In this document: positions 52,511 to 60,888 of the stretch, in pieces
How positions within the stretch are numbered: position 1 is the first letter of the stretch
Layout of the letters: each line of letters starts with the position of its first letter
NCBI RefSeq assembly: GCF_030295385.1
Contig: NZ_AP027079.1
Coordinates: forward strand, 2,418,001-2,482,000
DNA length: 64,000 nucleotides
Origin: Geothrix oryzae
Lineage (GTDB): Bacteria > Acidobacteriota > Holophagae > Holophagales > Holophagaceae
Direction: 5' to 3'
Notes under the pieces: generated by a model
Databases searched by the model: none
What the model was told of the DNA's origin: nothing
Seen by the model: only the letters and a program-made list of their open reading frames with translations
Translations under genes and position numbers: made by a program

Positions 52511-54397
52511 TCAGGCCCTGGAAGTCAGCACCCGGTCGAGGATCTCCCGGAGCTCCTTGCTGGTGAAGGGCTTCTTGAGGAAGTCGGCGAACCCCTCGGC
52601 CACGGCCTGCTCCCGGGAGGCCGGCAGGGCATAGCCGCTGCACAGGATCCCCGGCAGCCCCGGCCGGACCTGCCGCATGCGCCGGAAGGCCTCCACCCCG
52701 TTCATGCGGGGCATGGTCGCGTCCAGGAACACCAGATCGAAGGCTTCGGGCCGGTGGTTGAAGATCTCCAGGGCCTCCTGCCCGTCCGAAGCGCACACCA
52801 CCTCCAGCCCGAACCACTCTTGGAGCATCTCGGCCAGCACCGACCTCAGCTCGGCCTCATCGTCCGCCAGCAGCACGAGGTTGCGGGTGGGCAGGCCATC
52901 GACTGGCGGAACGACGGGCGCCTCCAGGCTTTCAGGCGAGGGGAAGTAGCCCCGGAAGACGCTGCCGGCCCCGGGGATGCTTTCCACCTGGATGCCCCCG
53001 CGGTGGCCCCGGAGGATCCCCAGGGCCGCGGGCAGGCCCAGGCCGCGCCCCATGTCCCGGGTGGAGAAGAACGGGTCGAAGATCCGCGGCAGGGCGGCCG
53101 CGTCGATGCCGTCACCCTGGTCCGTCACCTCCAGCACCGCGTACAGCCCGGGCTCCACCGGCTCGGGCCAATGCCCCGCGGCCAGTTCGACGGAGGTGAT
53201 CTGACGCATGAAGGTCCGCACGCGGACGGCGCCCGGCGCCGAGTTCGCCTCCAGGGCATTGGTCACCAGGCCCTCGACCACGCGGCCCACCAGGACCGGA
53301 TCCATCATCACCCGTGGCAGCACGGTCGCCAGGTCGCGGGTCACCCCCAGACCCATCTGGTCGAGCACGCCCGCCACCAGGGAGGACAGGTCCAGGGACT
53401 CGGGCCGCCGCAGATCCCCCCCCGAGCAGTGGAGGATGTCGCGGCTGAGGTTGGAGGCCCGGTCCAGGCCCGCCTGGAGGCGATCGAGGTAGCTCCGCAC
53501 GGGGGACTCCCCCGTCGCGCTGGACCGGGCCATCTCCAGATTGGCCACCATGACCTGGAAGATGTTGTTGAAGTCGTGGGCGAGCCCCCCGGCGAGCATG
53601 CCCAGGCTCTCCATTTTGTGGGCCTTGGCCAGGGCGCCCTCGACCCGGCGGAACTCCGTCAGGTCCACCATGCAGCACACGGCGCCATGGATGCGGCCAT
53701 CCCCAAGACGCAGGGGCGTGGCATAGGACATGAGGTGGCGCACGGTCCCGTCGGTGAAGACCAGGTCCAGCGGCTCCTCCCGGACCTCCTCCCCCTTCAG
53801 GCAGGCCCGCTGCATGGGCATCTCGTCCGGCCGGAGCTCCCGCCCGTGCTGCACCAGCCGGAAGTGGCCCGTCCAGGTCTCCCGGGCCTCCTGAAGGGCC
53901 GGAGCGGAGTGGTTCGCATCGACGGGCACCCGCAGCAGGTCGGCGGCGGCGGGATTGCCATGGACGACCCGGCACTCGGAATCCTCGGCGATCCAGGTGG
54001 GCACGGGCGTGGCCCTGAGCACCGCGGAGAGCTTGTCGGCATCCTCCCGGGCCCCGGCCCGCGCCACCTCCAGGCTCGCGGCCTCCGCCGCCTTGGCGCG
54101 GAAGAGCCCATGGATGAGGATGACGCCCCCCAGCAGCAGGGCCGAGATCACGAAGCTCATGACCTCGTTGGGAAGCAGGTAGGCGGGGAAGCCGTTCTGG
54201 TGGAATTCCAACAGCAGGAAGATCCGGCGCACAGCCATCAGGGCCAGGGCCGAGGACATCAGGATCCAGGCCAGGGGCCGCCCCGCGATCCGGTTGATCC
54301 GCAGGGCGAACCAGGCCGCCACGATCTGCAGCAGCGCCGCCAGGAGGATGAGGAGGAGGATGGTCACGGGAAAGGGTCCCGGCCATCCTATCGACAA
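52511..54397 (-). CDS. Hybrid sensor histidine kinase with receiver domain
   Basis: A 628-residue hybrid kinase. The N-terminus has about four hydrophobic segments (residues 8-115), then a PAS-like domain (about 130-245, ATPVPTWIAEDSECRVVHGNPAA), a dimerisation helix with the phospho-His in LAHDFNNIFQ, an ATPase domain with DQGDGIDAAALPRIFDPFFST and GRGLGLPAALGI, and a C-terminal receiver (LVLLADDEAE, phosphoacceptor Asp in LVFLDATMP, Lys in FLKKPF). The start is a TTG at 54397, 24 bases after the aminotransferase stop; a GTG further in (VTILLLILL) is an alternative. No response regulator gene is adjacent, so phosphotransfer goes elsewhere. Confidence 0.88.
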   Translation of the reverse strand: MSIGWPGPFPVTILLLILLAALLQIVAAWFALRINRIAGRPLAWILMSSALALMAVRRIFLLLEFHQNGFPAYLLPNEVMSFVISALLLGGVILIHGLFRAKAAEAASLEVARAGAREDADKLSAVLRATPVPTWIAEDSECRVVHGNPAAADLLRVPVDANHSAPALQEARETWTGHFRLVQHGRELRPDEMPMQRACLKGEEVREEPLDLVFTDGTVRHLMSYATPLRLGDGRIHGAVCCMVDLTEFRRVEGALAKAHKMESLGMLAGGLAHDFNNIFQVMVANLEMARSSATGESPVRSYLDRLQAGLDRASNLSRDILHCSGGDLRRPESLDLSSLVAGVLDQMGLGVTRDLATVLPRVMMDPVLVGRVVEGLVTNALEANSAPGAVRVRTFMRQITSVELAAGHWPEPVEPGLYAVLEVTDQGDGIDAAALPRIFDPFFSTRDMGRGLGLPAALGILRGHRGGIQVESIPGAGSVFRGYFPSPESLEAPVVPPVDGLPTRNLVLLADDEAELRSVLAEMLQEWFGLEVVCASDGQEALEIFNHRPEAFDLVFLDATMPRMNGVEAFRRMRQVRPGLPGILCSGYALPASREQAVAEGFADFLKKPFTSKELREILDRVLTSRA

Positions 54398-54421
54398 GTT
54401 GCGGGCTTAGGTAAATGCCGA

Positions 54422-55636
54422 TCAGAGAATGATGCGGCTCGCGACTTTTGCGTGGGCGATCACCCGCCGGATGGCGGCCACCACCTGGTCCTGGTCAGCC
54501 TCGCCGAGGCCGGGCCAGAGGGGCAGGCTCAGGAGGCGCTCACCGCTCCATTCGCTGTGCGGCAGGCCGTCCTTGGGCAGGTGCGCGGGGTGCGCGGCGT
54601 AGAAGTCCCGGTACCAGGGATGGATGTGGGCCGGGCGGTAGTGGATACCCGTCCCGATGTTCTCCTCCTTGAGGGCGGCCACAAAGGCGTCCCGGTCCAG
54701 GCCCACCTTCTCGGGGTGGATGCGCAGCACGAAGAGGTGGTAGCAGTGCCCGTGGTCGGCATCGCCGGGCCAGGGGAGCATCACCTCGTCGAGGTCCTTC
54801 ATCAGCTCGAGGTAGCGGTGGAACAGCACGCCGCGCCGGGCATTGAAGCCGTCCAGCTTGTCGATCTGGTGAAGGCCCATGGCGGCCTGGAGGTCCATGA
54901 AGTTGGCCTTGCGGGCCGGTTCGTACACTTCCGTGTGGGGGCTGCCCTCCTTGGCGAAGCGCTTCCACGCGTCCCGGTCGATGCCGTGGAAGCGCAGGCG
55001 CTTGATGCGGCTCTCGTAGTCGCCGTTGAAGAAGGCAATGGCACCGCCCTCGCCCGTGGTCATGTTCTTGTTCGGGTGGAAGCTGTAGACACTCATGATC
55101 GAGCGGGGATTGCCGCCGATCTTGGTGCCCTTGTAGTGGGCGCCCATGGCCTGGGCCGCGTCCTCGATGACCCAGAGGCCATGCTTTTCCGCGATGCGCC
55201 AGATCTCATCCATGGGGCACGGCAGGCCCGTGAGGTGCACGGGGATGATGCCCTTGGTGCGGGGCGTGATGGCGGCCTCGAGCTTGGCCGGATCGATGTT
55301 CAGCGTCACCGGGTCGATGTCCACCAGCACGGGCACACCGCCCTGCAGCACCACCGTGCTGAGGGTGCTCACCCAGGTCAGCGAGGTGGTGATCACTTCA
55401 TCGCCGGGCTGGATTTCCAGCACCTGCATGGTGATCTCCTGGGCGGTGGTGGCGCTGTTCATCACCAGGCAGTGCGGCACGCCGTTGTAGGCCTTCAGCT
55501 TCTCCTCGAAGGCGGCCGACTTGGGCCCCGTGGTGATCCACCCGCTGTGGATGGTGTCGATGATCTCCGCGATCTCCTCCTCGCCGACCATGGGCCGGGT
55601 GAAGGGGAGGAAGTCGGGGCGGCGCTGATAGGGCAT
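54422..55636 (-). CDS. DegT/DnrJ/EryC1/StrS aminotransferase
   Basis: A 404-residue PLP enzyme of the sugar aminotransferase family. It has PFTRPMVGEEEIAEIIDTIHSGWITTGP at the start, the substrate-side stretch NSATTAQEI, EDAAQAMGAHYKGTKIG, and the PLP Lys region FHPNKNMTTGEGGAIAF, followed by RFHGIDRDAWKR. This pattern matches ArnB/PglE-type enzymes that aminate a keto-sugar nucleotide, often for surface glycan. It lies with a sensor kinase rather than in the glycan island. The ATG lies in TCCCATGCCC, 80 bases from the next gene. Confidence 0.92.
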   Translation of the reverse strand: MPYQRRPDFLPFTRPMVGEEEIAEIIDTIHSGWITTGPKSAAFEEKLKAYNGVPHCLVMNSATTAQEITMQVLEIQPGDEVITTSLTWVSTLSTVVLQGGVPVLVDIDPVTLNIDPAKLEAAITPRTKGIIPVHLTGLPCPMDEIWRIAEKHGLWVIEDAAQAMGAHYKGTKIGGNPRSIMSVYSFHPNKNMTTGEGGAIAFFNGDYESRIKRLRFHGIDRDAWKRFAKEGSPHTEVYEPARKANFMDLQAAMGLHQIDKLDGFNARRGVLFHRYLELMKDLDEVMLPWPGDADHGHCYHLFVLRIHPEKVGLDRDAFVAALKEENIGTGIHYRPAHIHPWYRDFYAAHPAHLPKDGLPHSEWSGERLLSLPLWPGLGEADQDQVVAAIRRVIAHAKVASRIIL

Positions 55637-55717
55637 GGGAGCTCCGGACGCAAACCATCATTTTCACACATCGCCGAGCGGAACCTGGCGATCGAGCACA
55701 GACCACCCGGGGCGGCT

Positions 55718-57181
55718 CTAGGCGATTGGGATCGTGATCCGCAAGGTGCTGCCCGTGCCCAGGCCCTCGCTGGACAGGCTGATGGTGCCGCCCATCATCT
55801 CCATGAGGTGCTTGCAGATGACCAGGCCGAGGCCAGTGCCCCCGTATTCCCGGCTGTGGCCCCCTTCGGCCTGGGCGAACTTCTGGAAGAGGCGGGCCTG
55901 GGCCTCGGGGCTCACGCCGATGCCGGTATCCACCACCAGCAGGGCGATGACGCCGGGATGGCGCTCCACCTGGATGCTCACCGTTCCTTCCTTGGTGAAC
56001 TTCAGGGCGTTGGAGAGCAGGTTCAGGAGGACCTGCTTCAGGCGGCTCGGATCCACCATCACTTCGGGGATGTCCACCACCTCGGGCCACTCCAGCGTCA
56101 CGGCGGGCTGGCGGGGGTAGGCCTCCGCGATGGGCTTCACCTCGTCGAGCAGGGGGGCGAGGGAGTGGGGTTCCGGATGAACCTCCATGCGTCCGGATTC
56201 GATCTTCGCGAGGTCGAGGATGTCGTTGAGCAGCCCCAGCAGGTGCTGGCCCGAGCTGTAGCTGTCCTGCAGCATGGAGCGCATTTCCTCGGCGTCGTCG
56301 TAGAGGCCGTCCATGACGAGGCGCGTGAAGCCCAGGATGCCCGTGAGGGGCGTGCGCAGCTCGTGGCTGGTGAGGGCGAGGAATTCGCTTTTCAGCTGAT
56401 CGGCTTCCCGCAGGCGGTTGTTCACCCGCTCCAGCTCGAGGGTCTGGCTCTGCAGGGCATCGCGCTGTTCGGAGAGGTCGCGGAACAGCCAGGCGTTGTA
56501 GAGCGAAATGGCCGCCTGCCGCTGGAGGATGGCGATGGAATCCAGCTCCTCCTCCTCCACCCGGCGATCCGCGGGCATGGCGAGGACCACGAAGCCCAGC
56601 AGGAGCAGCTGGTGCTCGAAGGGGATGAAGTAGAGCGGCGCGCCTTCGGGACCCCGCAGCGCCTGGAGGGGATCCTCGCCGCAGGTGGCGTCCAGCCATT
56701 GGCTCTGGAACAGCACCAGGGGCGTATCCGGGAAGGGGTTCGGCGCCGGCAGGCGCATGGCGGACCAGGCCGGGCGGGGGAAGCCGAAGCCCTCCTTCGG
56801 CACATAACCGGAGCCGCCGTCCTCGAGCGCCCACACCACGGCCCGCGGGCAGTGGAATTCCTGGACGAGCACATCCAGCACCACGCTCACCACCTGCCCG
56901 CCCTTGGAGGTGGCGGCCAGGATCTCGGACACATGCTGGAGCATCTGCATCTGGTGGGAGCGCCGGCCCAGCTTGGCCCGGAGATCCCGCGCCTCGGCCG
57001 TGACCTGGGTCAGCTGCCGCTGGGATTGCAGGAGCTCCGCCAGCAGCTCGGCCCCCTGGGGCCGGGCGGCCGGGGCGCCCGGAACCTGTTTCGGGCCTGA
57101 ACTGGCCTTGCCCGCCGGTGGCGCCACGGGATAGGTGGGCGGGATCGGTTTGGGGCCGGAGGAGGAGTTCGAGGCTGACAT
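55718..57181 (-). CDS. Cytoplasmic GAF-domain sensor histidine kinase
   Basis: A 487-residue kinase. After a low-complexity Ser/Pro/Gly-rich start (residues 1-45) and a coiled coil, a GAF domain occupies about residues 75-235 (MLQHVSEILAATSKGGQVV, then IAILQRQAAISLYNAWLF). The H box is ALTSHELRTPLTGILGF, and the ATPase domain has NLLSNALKFTKEG, DTGIGVSPEAQ and GTGLGLVICKHLM. No membrane helix, so it senses an internal ligand. ATG 57181 follows GGAG; an upstream reading is not kinase-like. It is divergent from another kinase 46 bases away. Confidence 0.9.
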   Translation of the reverse strand: MSASNSSSGPKPIPPTYPVAPPAGKASSGPKQVPGAPAARPQGAELLAELLQSQRQLTQVTAEARDLRAKLGRRSHQMQMLQHVSEILAATSKGGQVVSVVLDVLVQEFHCPRAVVWALEDGGSGYVPKEGFGFPRPAWSAMRLPAPNPFPDTPLVLFQSQWLDATCGEDPLQALRGPEGAPLYFIPFEHQLLLLGFVVLAMPADRRVEEEELDSIAILQRQAAISLYNAWLFRDLSEQRDALQSQTLELERVNNRLREADQLKSEFLALTSHELRTPLTGILGFTRLVMDGLYDDAEEMRSMLQDSYSSGQHLLGLLNDILDLAKIESGRMEVHPEPHSLAPLLDEVKPIAEAYPRQPAVTLEWPEVVDIPEVMVDPSRLKQVLLNLLSNALKFTKEGTVSIQVERHPGVIALLVVDTGIGVSPEAQARLFQKFAQAEGGHSREYGGTGLGLVICKHLMEMMGGTISLSSEGLGTGSTLRITIPIA

Positions 57182-57227
57182 CGGACTCCAGGATGGCCTC
57201 CCGGAGCGACACTGCCAAGATGGGGGC

Positions 57228-58499
57228 ATGGCCAATCGCGCCCAGACCTTCTCGCTGCAGCGGATCATTTTCCTGTCCGTGTCCGTCGTGCTGTGCGTCC
57301 AGGTGGGCTGGTGGATCAAGCTGCAGATCCGCGAATCGGGGCGTTTGCTGGCGGCCCGCTCGCAGGCCTTGAAGGCCGGACGGGCCGAGGCCTGGCAGAT
57401 GGACAGCCTGAGGGTGCTCACCTACATCCACGGCCAGCCCGATCCGTCGTCCCGGCGCGGCGCCATTGAGGGCCGGGTCCCATCCATGCCCAGCCTGGAG
57501 GAGCGGCGGCAGGCCATCCACTCGACCTTCCCCTATGTGGCCATGGTGCCCTACCCCGTGGCACCGGATGATCCCCCCCTGCTGGACGGCTCCGCCTACC
57601 TGACCCTGCGCCCGGAGCCCCTGGCCGAGCTGGAGCGCCAGGAGCGCCATGCCATCATCCGCACCGGCAGCGAGGGCGCCTTCATGGTGGTGGCCGTGCT
57701 GTTCGGCTTCGTCGTCCTCTACCGGAAGCTGTCGGAGGAACTGGGCCTCAAGCTGCGCCAGCGCAACTTCACCTCCGCCGTCACCCACGAACTCAAGACC
57801 CCCATCGCCTCCCTGAAGGTCTGGACGGAGACGCTCTTCACCCGCAGCCTCGGCGAGGAGCAGCGCCAGCGGATCCGGGGTCTCATGGAGAAGGACCTGG
57901 ACCGGCTCAATGAGCTGGTGGGCAACCTGCTCGATGTGGCCCGGGCCGAATCCGGGAGCCTCGTCCTCCACACGGCTCCGCTCGAGTTGGCCCCGTGGCT
58001 GCGGGGCGTCTGCGAAGGCATGGACCACCGGCTGGGGCCCGGGGCCCTGGGCCTGAAGCTCGAGACGACCCCGGAACCCCTGTGGGCCCAGGCGGACCCC
58101 AAAGCCCTCGGCACCGTCATCGAGAACCTGCTCTCCAACGCCTTCAAATACGCCGCCGAGCCCCGGGAGACCACCGTCACGCTGGACGGGGACGGCGAGG
58201 ACATCCTCATCGTCGTCAGCGACCTGGGACATGGCATCGCCGCCAAGGACCTGCCCCGGATCTTCCATCGCTTCTTCCGGGTGGGCGACGAGATGACCCG
58301 CCAGGTGTCCGGCACGGGCCTCGGCCTGTTCCTCGTCAAGGAGATCGTGACCCGGCACGGCGGCGAGGTGCGGGTGTCCAGCCGCGGGCTCGGGCTGGGC
58401 TCGGCCTTCACCATCCGCCTGCCCCGGCTGGCGCCGCCCCTGGAAGCCCCGCAGGAGGCGACCGCCCCCGATCCGACGGGTTCCCTGGAGGCTGGATGA
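57228..58499 (+). CDS. Membrane sensor histidine kinase
   Basis: A 423-residue kinase with two membrane helices (about residues 12-30 and 150-165) enclosing a periplasmic domain of about 120 residues that I cannot assign. His187 lies in the H box FTSAVTHELKTPIASLKVW. The ATPase domain has ENLLSNAFKYA, DLGHGIAAKDLPRIF and GTGLGLFLVKEI. Its stop overlaps the sigma factor start (ATGA). No response regulator is adjacent; instead it is coupled to an ECF sigma factor and its anti-sigma factor. Confidence 0.91.
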   Translation: MANRAQTFSLQRIIFLSVSVVLCVQVGWWIKLQIRESGRLLAARSQALKAGRAEAWQMDSLRVLTYIHGQPDPSSRRGAIEGRVPSMPSLEERRQAIHSTFPYVAMVPYPVAPDDPPLLDGSAYLTLRPEPLAELERQERHAIIRTGSEGAFMVVAVLFGFVVLYRKLSEELGLKLRQRNFTSAVTHELKTPIASLKVWTETLFTRSLGEEQRQRIRGLMEKDLDRLNELVGNLLDVARAESGSLVLHTAPLELAPWLRGVCEGMDHRLGPGALGLKLETTPEPLWAQADPKALGTVIENLLSNAFKYAAEPRETTVTLDGDGEDILIVVSDLGHGIAAKDLPRIFHRFFRVGDEMTRQVSGTGLGLFLVKEIVTRHGGEVRVSSRGLGLGSAFTIRLPRLAPPLEAPQEATAPDPTGSLEAG

Positions 58500-59119
58500 G
58501 CCCCACGCCCGGGGAGCGCCCCGAAACCGCCCTGGTCCAGGCCGCCGCCGCGGGGGACGCGGAGGCCTTCGAGGCCCTGGTCCGCCCCCACCTGGGCATG
58601 CTGTTCCGCGTCATCGACCGCATCCTGGGCAACGAGGCCGAAAGCCAGGACGCCCTGCAGGATGCCCTGCTCACCCTCCACCGGGAGCTCCCCGGCTTCC
58701 AGGGGGCCAGCAAGTTCAGCACTTGGGCCTACCGCATCTGCGTGAACCAGGCCCTCATGGCCCGCCGGAAGCGGGTCCGGCGCCGGGAGGACGCCATCGA
58801 GGATCTGATGCCACGATTCGGTGACGACGGGCATCACATGAATGTGGATGGGCTCCTCGAATGGAGCGAGGATGCGGAGGCGCTGATGAAGGTCGAACAG
58901 GAGGAGCTGAAGGCCCGGGTCCGGGCGGGCCTGGACCGCCTGTCCGACGACCAGCGGGCCGTCTTCGTCCTGCGCGACCTTGAGGGCTGGAACACCGATG
59001 AGATCAGCCGGCAGCTCGGCATCACCCGGGAGCTGGTGCGCCAGCGCGTGCACCGGGCCCGTCTGGCCCTGCGGGCCATGCTGCCCGAATTCGCACCCGG
59101 CCAGGGGGAGGAGCCATGA
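58496..59119 (+). CDS. ECF-type RNA polymerase sigma factor
   Basis: A 207-residue sigma factor with the two ECF regions. Region 2 runs from about residue 25 to 100 (LFRVIDRILGNEAESQDALQDALLTLHR, then FSTWAYRICVNQALMARRKR), region 4 from about 145 to 195 (LSDDQRAVFVLRDLEGWNTDEISRQLGITRELVRQRVHRARLAL). It has no region 3, as usual. The ATG overlaps the stop of the histidine kinase and its own stop overlaps the start of the anti-sigma factor, so all three are translationally coupled. It directs RNA polymerase to stress-type promoters, which I could not identify here. Confidence 0.93.
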   Translation: MSPTPGERPETALVQAAAAGDAEAFEALVRPHLGMLFRVIDRILGNEAESQDALQDALLTLHRELPGFQGASKFSTWAYRICVNQALMARRKRVRRREDAIEDLMPRFGDDGHHMNVDGLLEWSEDAEALMKVEQEELKARVRAGLDRLSDDQRAVFVLRDLEGWNTDEISRQLGITRELVRQRVHRARLALRAMLPEFAPGQGEEP

Positions 59120-59895
59120 CCCTGTTCATGCCGACCTGTGCCGAAGTGGTGGATCTGCTCACGGATTACGAGGAGGGCGCCCTGGGGCCCTTCCATTGGC
59201 TCGGACTCAAACTGCACCTGAGTCTGTGTCCCCCGTGCCGCGCCTTCCTGGACAGCTTCCACCGCACGGCCCCCATCCTGCGGGCCCTGTGGGGCAACCC
59301 CGCCGGGCCGGCCGCCGAGCGGGCCCTCGATGGCGCCCTGGCCGCCCTGCGGGAGGGCCGCCTGCCCCAGGGCCCCCAGCATCACCCCGAAGAGGAGGCC
59401 TGGCGCGCCCTCGAACCCGGCGGCGATCCCCTGACCGCGCTGCTGCTGCGGGTGCACCTGGGCCACTGCGGGACCTGCCGCGGCATCCACGGCCCCGGGC
59501 AGGCCCTCGCCTCCGGCGACCATCCCCTCGTCGCCCTCCGCCCCCTCCTCCCCCCGGAGGATCAGTGGGAGTGGACGCGCCACGGCCTTGGCGGCGCGCA
59601 GGTGGCCCGGCTCATGAAGGATCCCGCCACCGGCGCGACCCTGAGCCTGGCCCGCATGCCCGGCGGGCGGACCATGCCGGTCCACGGGCACCGGGGGCCC
59701 GAGCTGTCCCTGGTGCTGTCCGGCGCCCTCCAGGATGGCCCGGCGCACCTCCGGCCCGGCGACTGGATCGCCCACGGGCCGGACCATCAGCACGGCCCCA
59801 CGGCCGATCAGGGAAGCGACTGCTGGACGCTGATCCGCCTGGAGGGCGGCGTGCAATTCCGGGGCTGGCGGAGCCTGCTGGGGGTCGTGGGCTGA
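59116..59895 (+). CDS. ChrR-like anti-sigma factor with zinc motifs and a cupin domain
   Basis: A 259-residue protein. The N-terminal zinc anti-sigma motif H-x3-C-x2-C is His34, Cys38, Cys41. A second H-x3-C-x2-C lies at His114, Cys118, Cys121. From about residue 165 there is a cupin fold with His190, His192 and Glu196 in VHGHRGPELSLVLSG and His224/His226 in GPDHQHGP. That is the ChrR plan: an anti-sigma domain that holds the sigma factor and a cupin that senses oxidative or singlet-oxygen-type stress. The second HxxxCxxC is unusual. The start overlaps the sigma factor stop (ATGA). Confidence 0.88.
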   Translation: MTLFMPTCAEVVDLLTDYEEGALGPFHWLGLKLHLSLCPPCRAFLDSFHRTAPILRALWGNPAGPAAERALDGALAALREGRLPQGPQHHPEEEAWRALEPGGDPLTALLLRVHLGHCGTCRGIHGPGQALASGDHPLVALRPLLPPEDQWEWTRHGLGGAQVARLMKDPATGATLSLARMPGGRTMPVHGHRGPELSLVLSGALQDGPAHLRPGDWIAHGPDHQHGPTADQGSDCWTLIRLEGGVQFRGWRSLLGVVG

Positions 59896-59925
59896 TTCCC
59901 TGAAGCGGCATGATCCAATGGATCC

Positions 59926-60804
59926 ATGACCGGACATGGCGACAGGATGCGGGGCGCGGCCCTGGTGGCGTTGGCGGCCCTGCTCTGGAGTTCCAGCGGG
60001 CTCTTCATCAAGGTGCTGCCCCTCGGGGCCCTGCAGATCGCCTTCGCCCGCAGCCTGGTGGCGGCCCTCACCATCGCCCTGGTGGTGAAGCTCCGGGGCG
60101 GGCGCCCGTTCCCCCGGCCGGACGCCCTCGCCTTCGCGTGCGCCGCCGCCTATGCGGGGGTGCTCATCTTCTTCGTCGCCGCCACCAAGCTCACCACCGC
60201 CGCGAACGCGATCTTCCTCCAGTTCTCCGCCCCCATCTACCTGGTGTTCCTCGAGCCCCGGCTCGCCGGACGACCGGTGGCGCGCCGGGATCTCCTGGCG
60301 GTGATCCTCTGCCTCGGCGCCATGGGCCTCTTTTTCGTGGGCCGGCTCGGAGCGGGCACCCTGGCGGGCAACCTTCTCGGCGTGGTCTCCGGCCTCTGCC
60401 TGGCGCTCTTCTCCATGACCCTCAAGCTGCAGCGGGAACGCCGCCCCGAGGTCGATCCCATCGGCGCCATCATCCTCGGCAACCTGCTGGTGGCGGCCGT
60501 CTGCGCCCCCGCCCTGCCGGGCCTCCGGGTCACCCTGCCCCAGGCCGGCATCCTGCTCTACCTCGGCGTCTTCCAGATCGGCATCGCCTACCTGCTCTTC
60601 AACGCCGGGATGAAGCACCTGTCCGCCACGGCCGCCGTGGTGACCGGCACCCTGGAGGCCGTGCTCAATCCCGTCTGGGTCTTCCTCGGCATCGGCGAGC
60701 GCCCCTCGGCCTGGGCCCTTCTGGGCGGGCTGCTGATTCTCGGGACGATCATCTGGTACAGCCTGCCGCCGCGCCCGTCCGGACGCCGTTCCGCCCGGTT
60801 GTGA
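59926..60804 (+). CDS. EamA-family (DMT) membrane transporter
   Basis: A 292-residue membrane protein with ten hydrophobic segments in two EamA repeats. It begins ALVALAALLWSSSGLFIKVL, and the second repeat starts near LLGVVSGLCLALFSMTLKL. Members export metabolites such as amino acids or nucleotide sugars across the cytoplasmic membrane; the substrate is unknown. It starts 30 bases after the ChrR-like gene in the same direction, so it may belong to that operon and be part of its stress regulon. Confidence 0.88.
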   Translation: MTGHGDRMRGAALVALAALLWSSSGLFIKVLPLGALQIAFARSLVAALTIALVVKLRGGRPFPRPDALAFACAAAYAGVLIFFVAATKLTTAANAIFLQFSAPIYLVFLEPRLAGRPVARRDLLAVILCLGAMGLFFVGRLGAGTLAGNLLGVVSGLCLALFSMTLKLQRERRPEVDPIGAIILGNLLVAAVCAPALPGLRVTLPQAGILLYLGVFQIGIAYLLFNAGMKHLSATAAVVTGTLEAVLNPVWVFLGIGERPSAWALLGGLLILGTIIWYSLPPRPSGRRSARL

Positions 60805-60888
60805 CCAAGGTCCGCCGCTGCGGGGCTGGATCAAAGACAACCTGAGGGTTATGTTTGGCCAGCGGCGCGCCCCGCGGAGGTTCTTTCC

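Noticed and set aside
52754-57100. A 1448-codon open frame on the plus strand
   Set aside because: It is antisense to the hybrid kinase, the DegT aminotransferase and the GAF kinase. No ribosome-binding site, no domain, and the codon bias is mirrored from the real genes.
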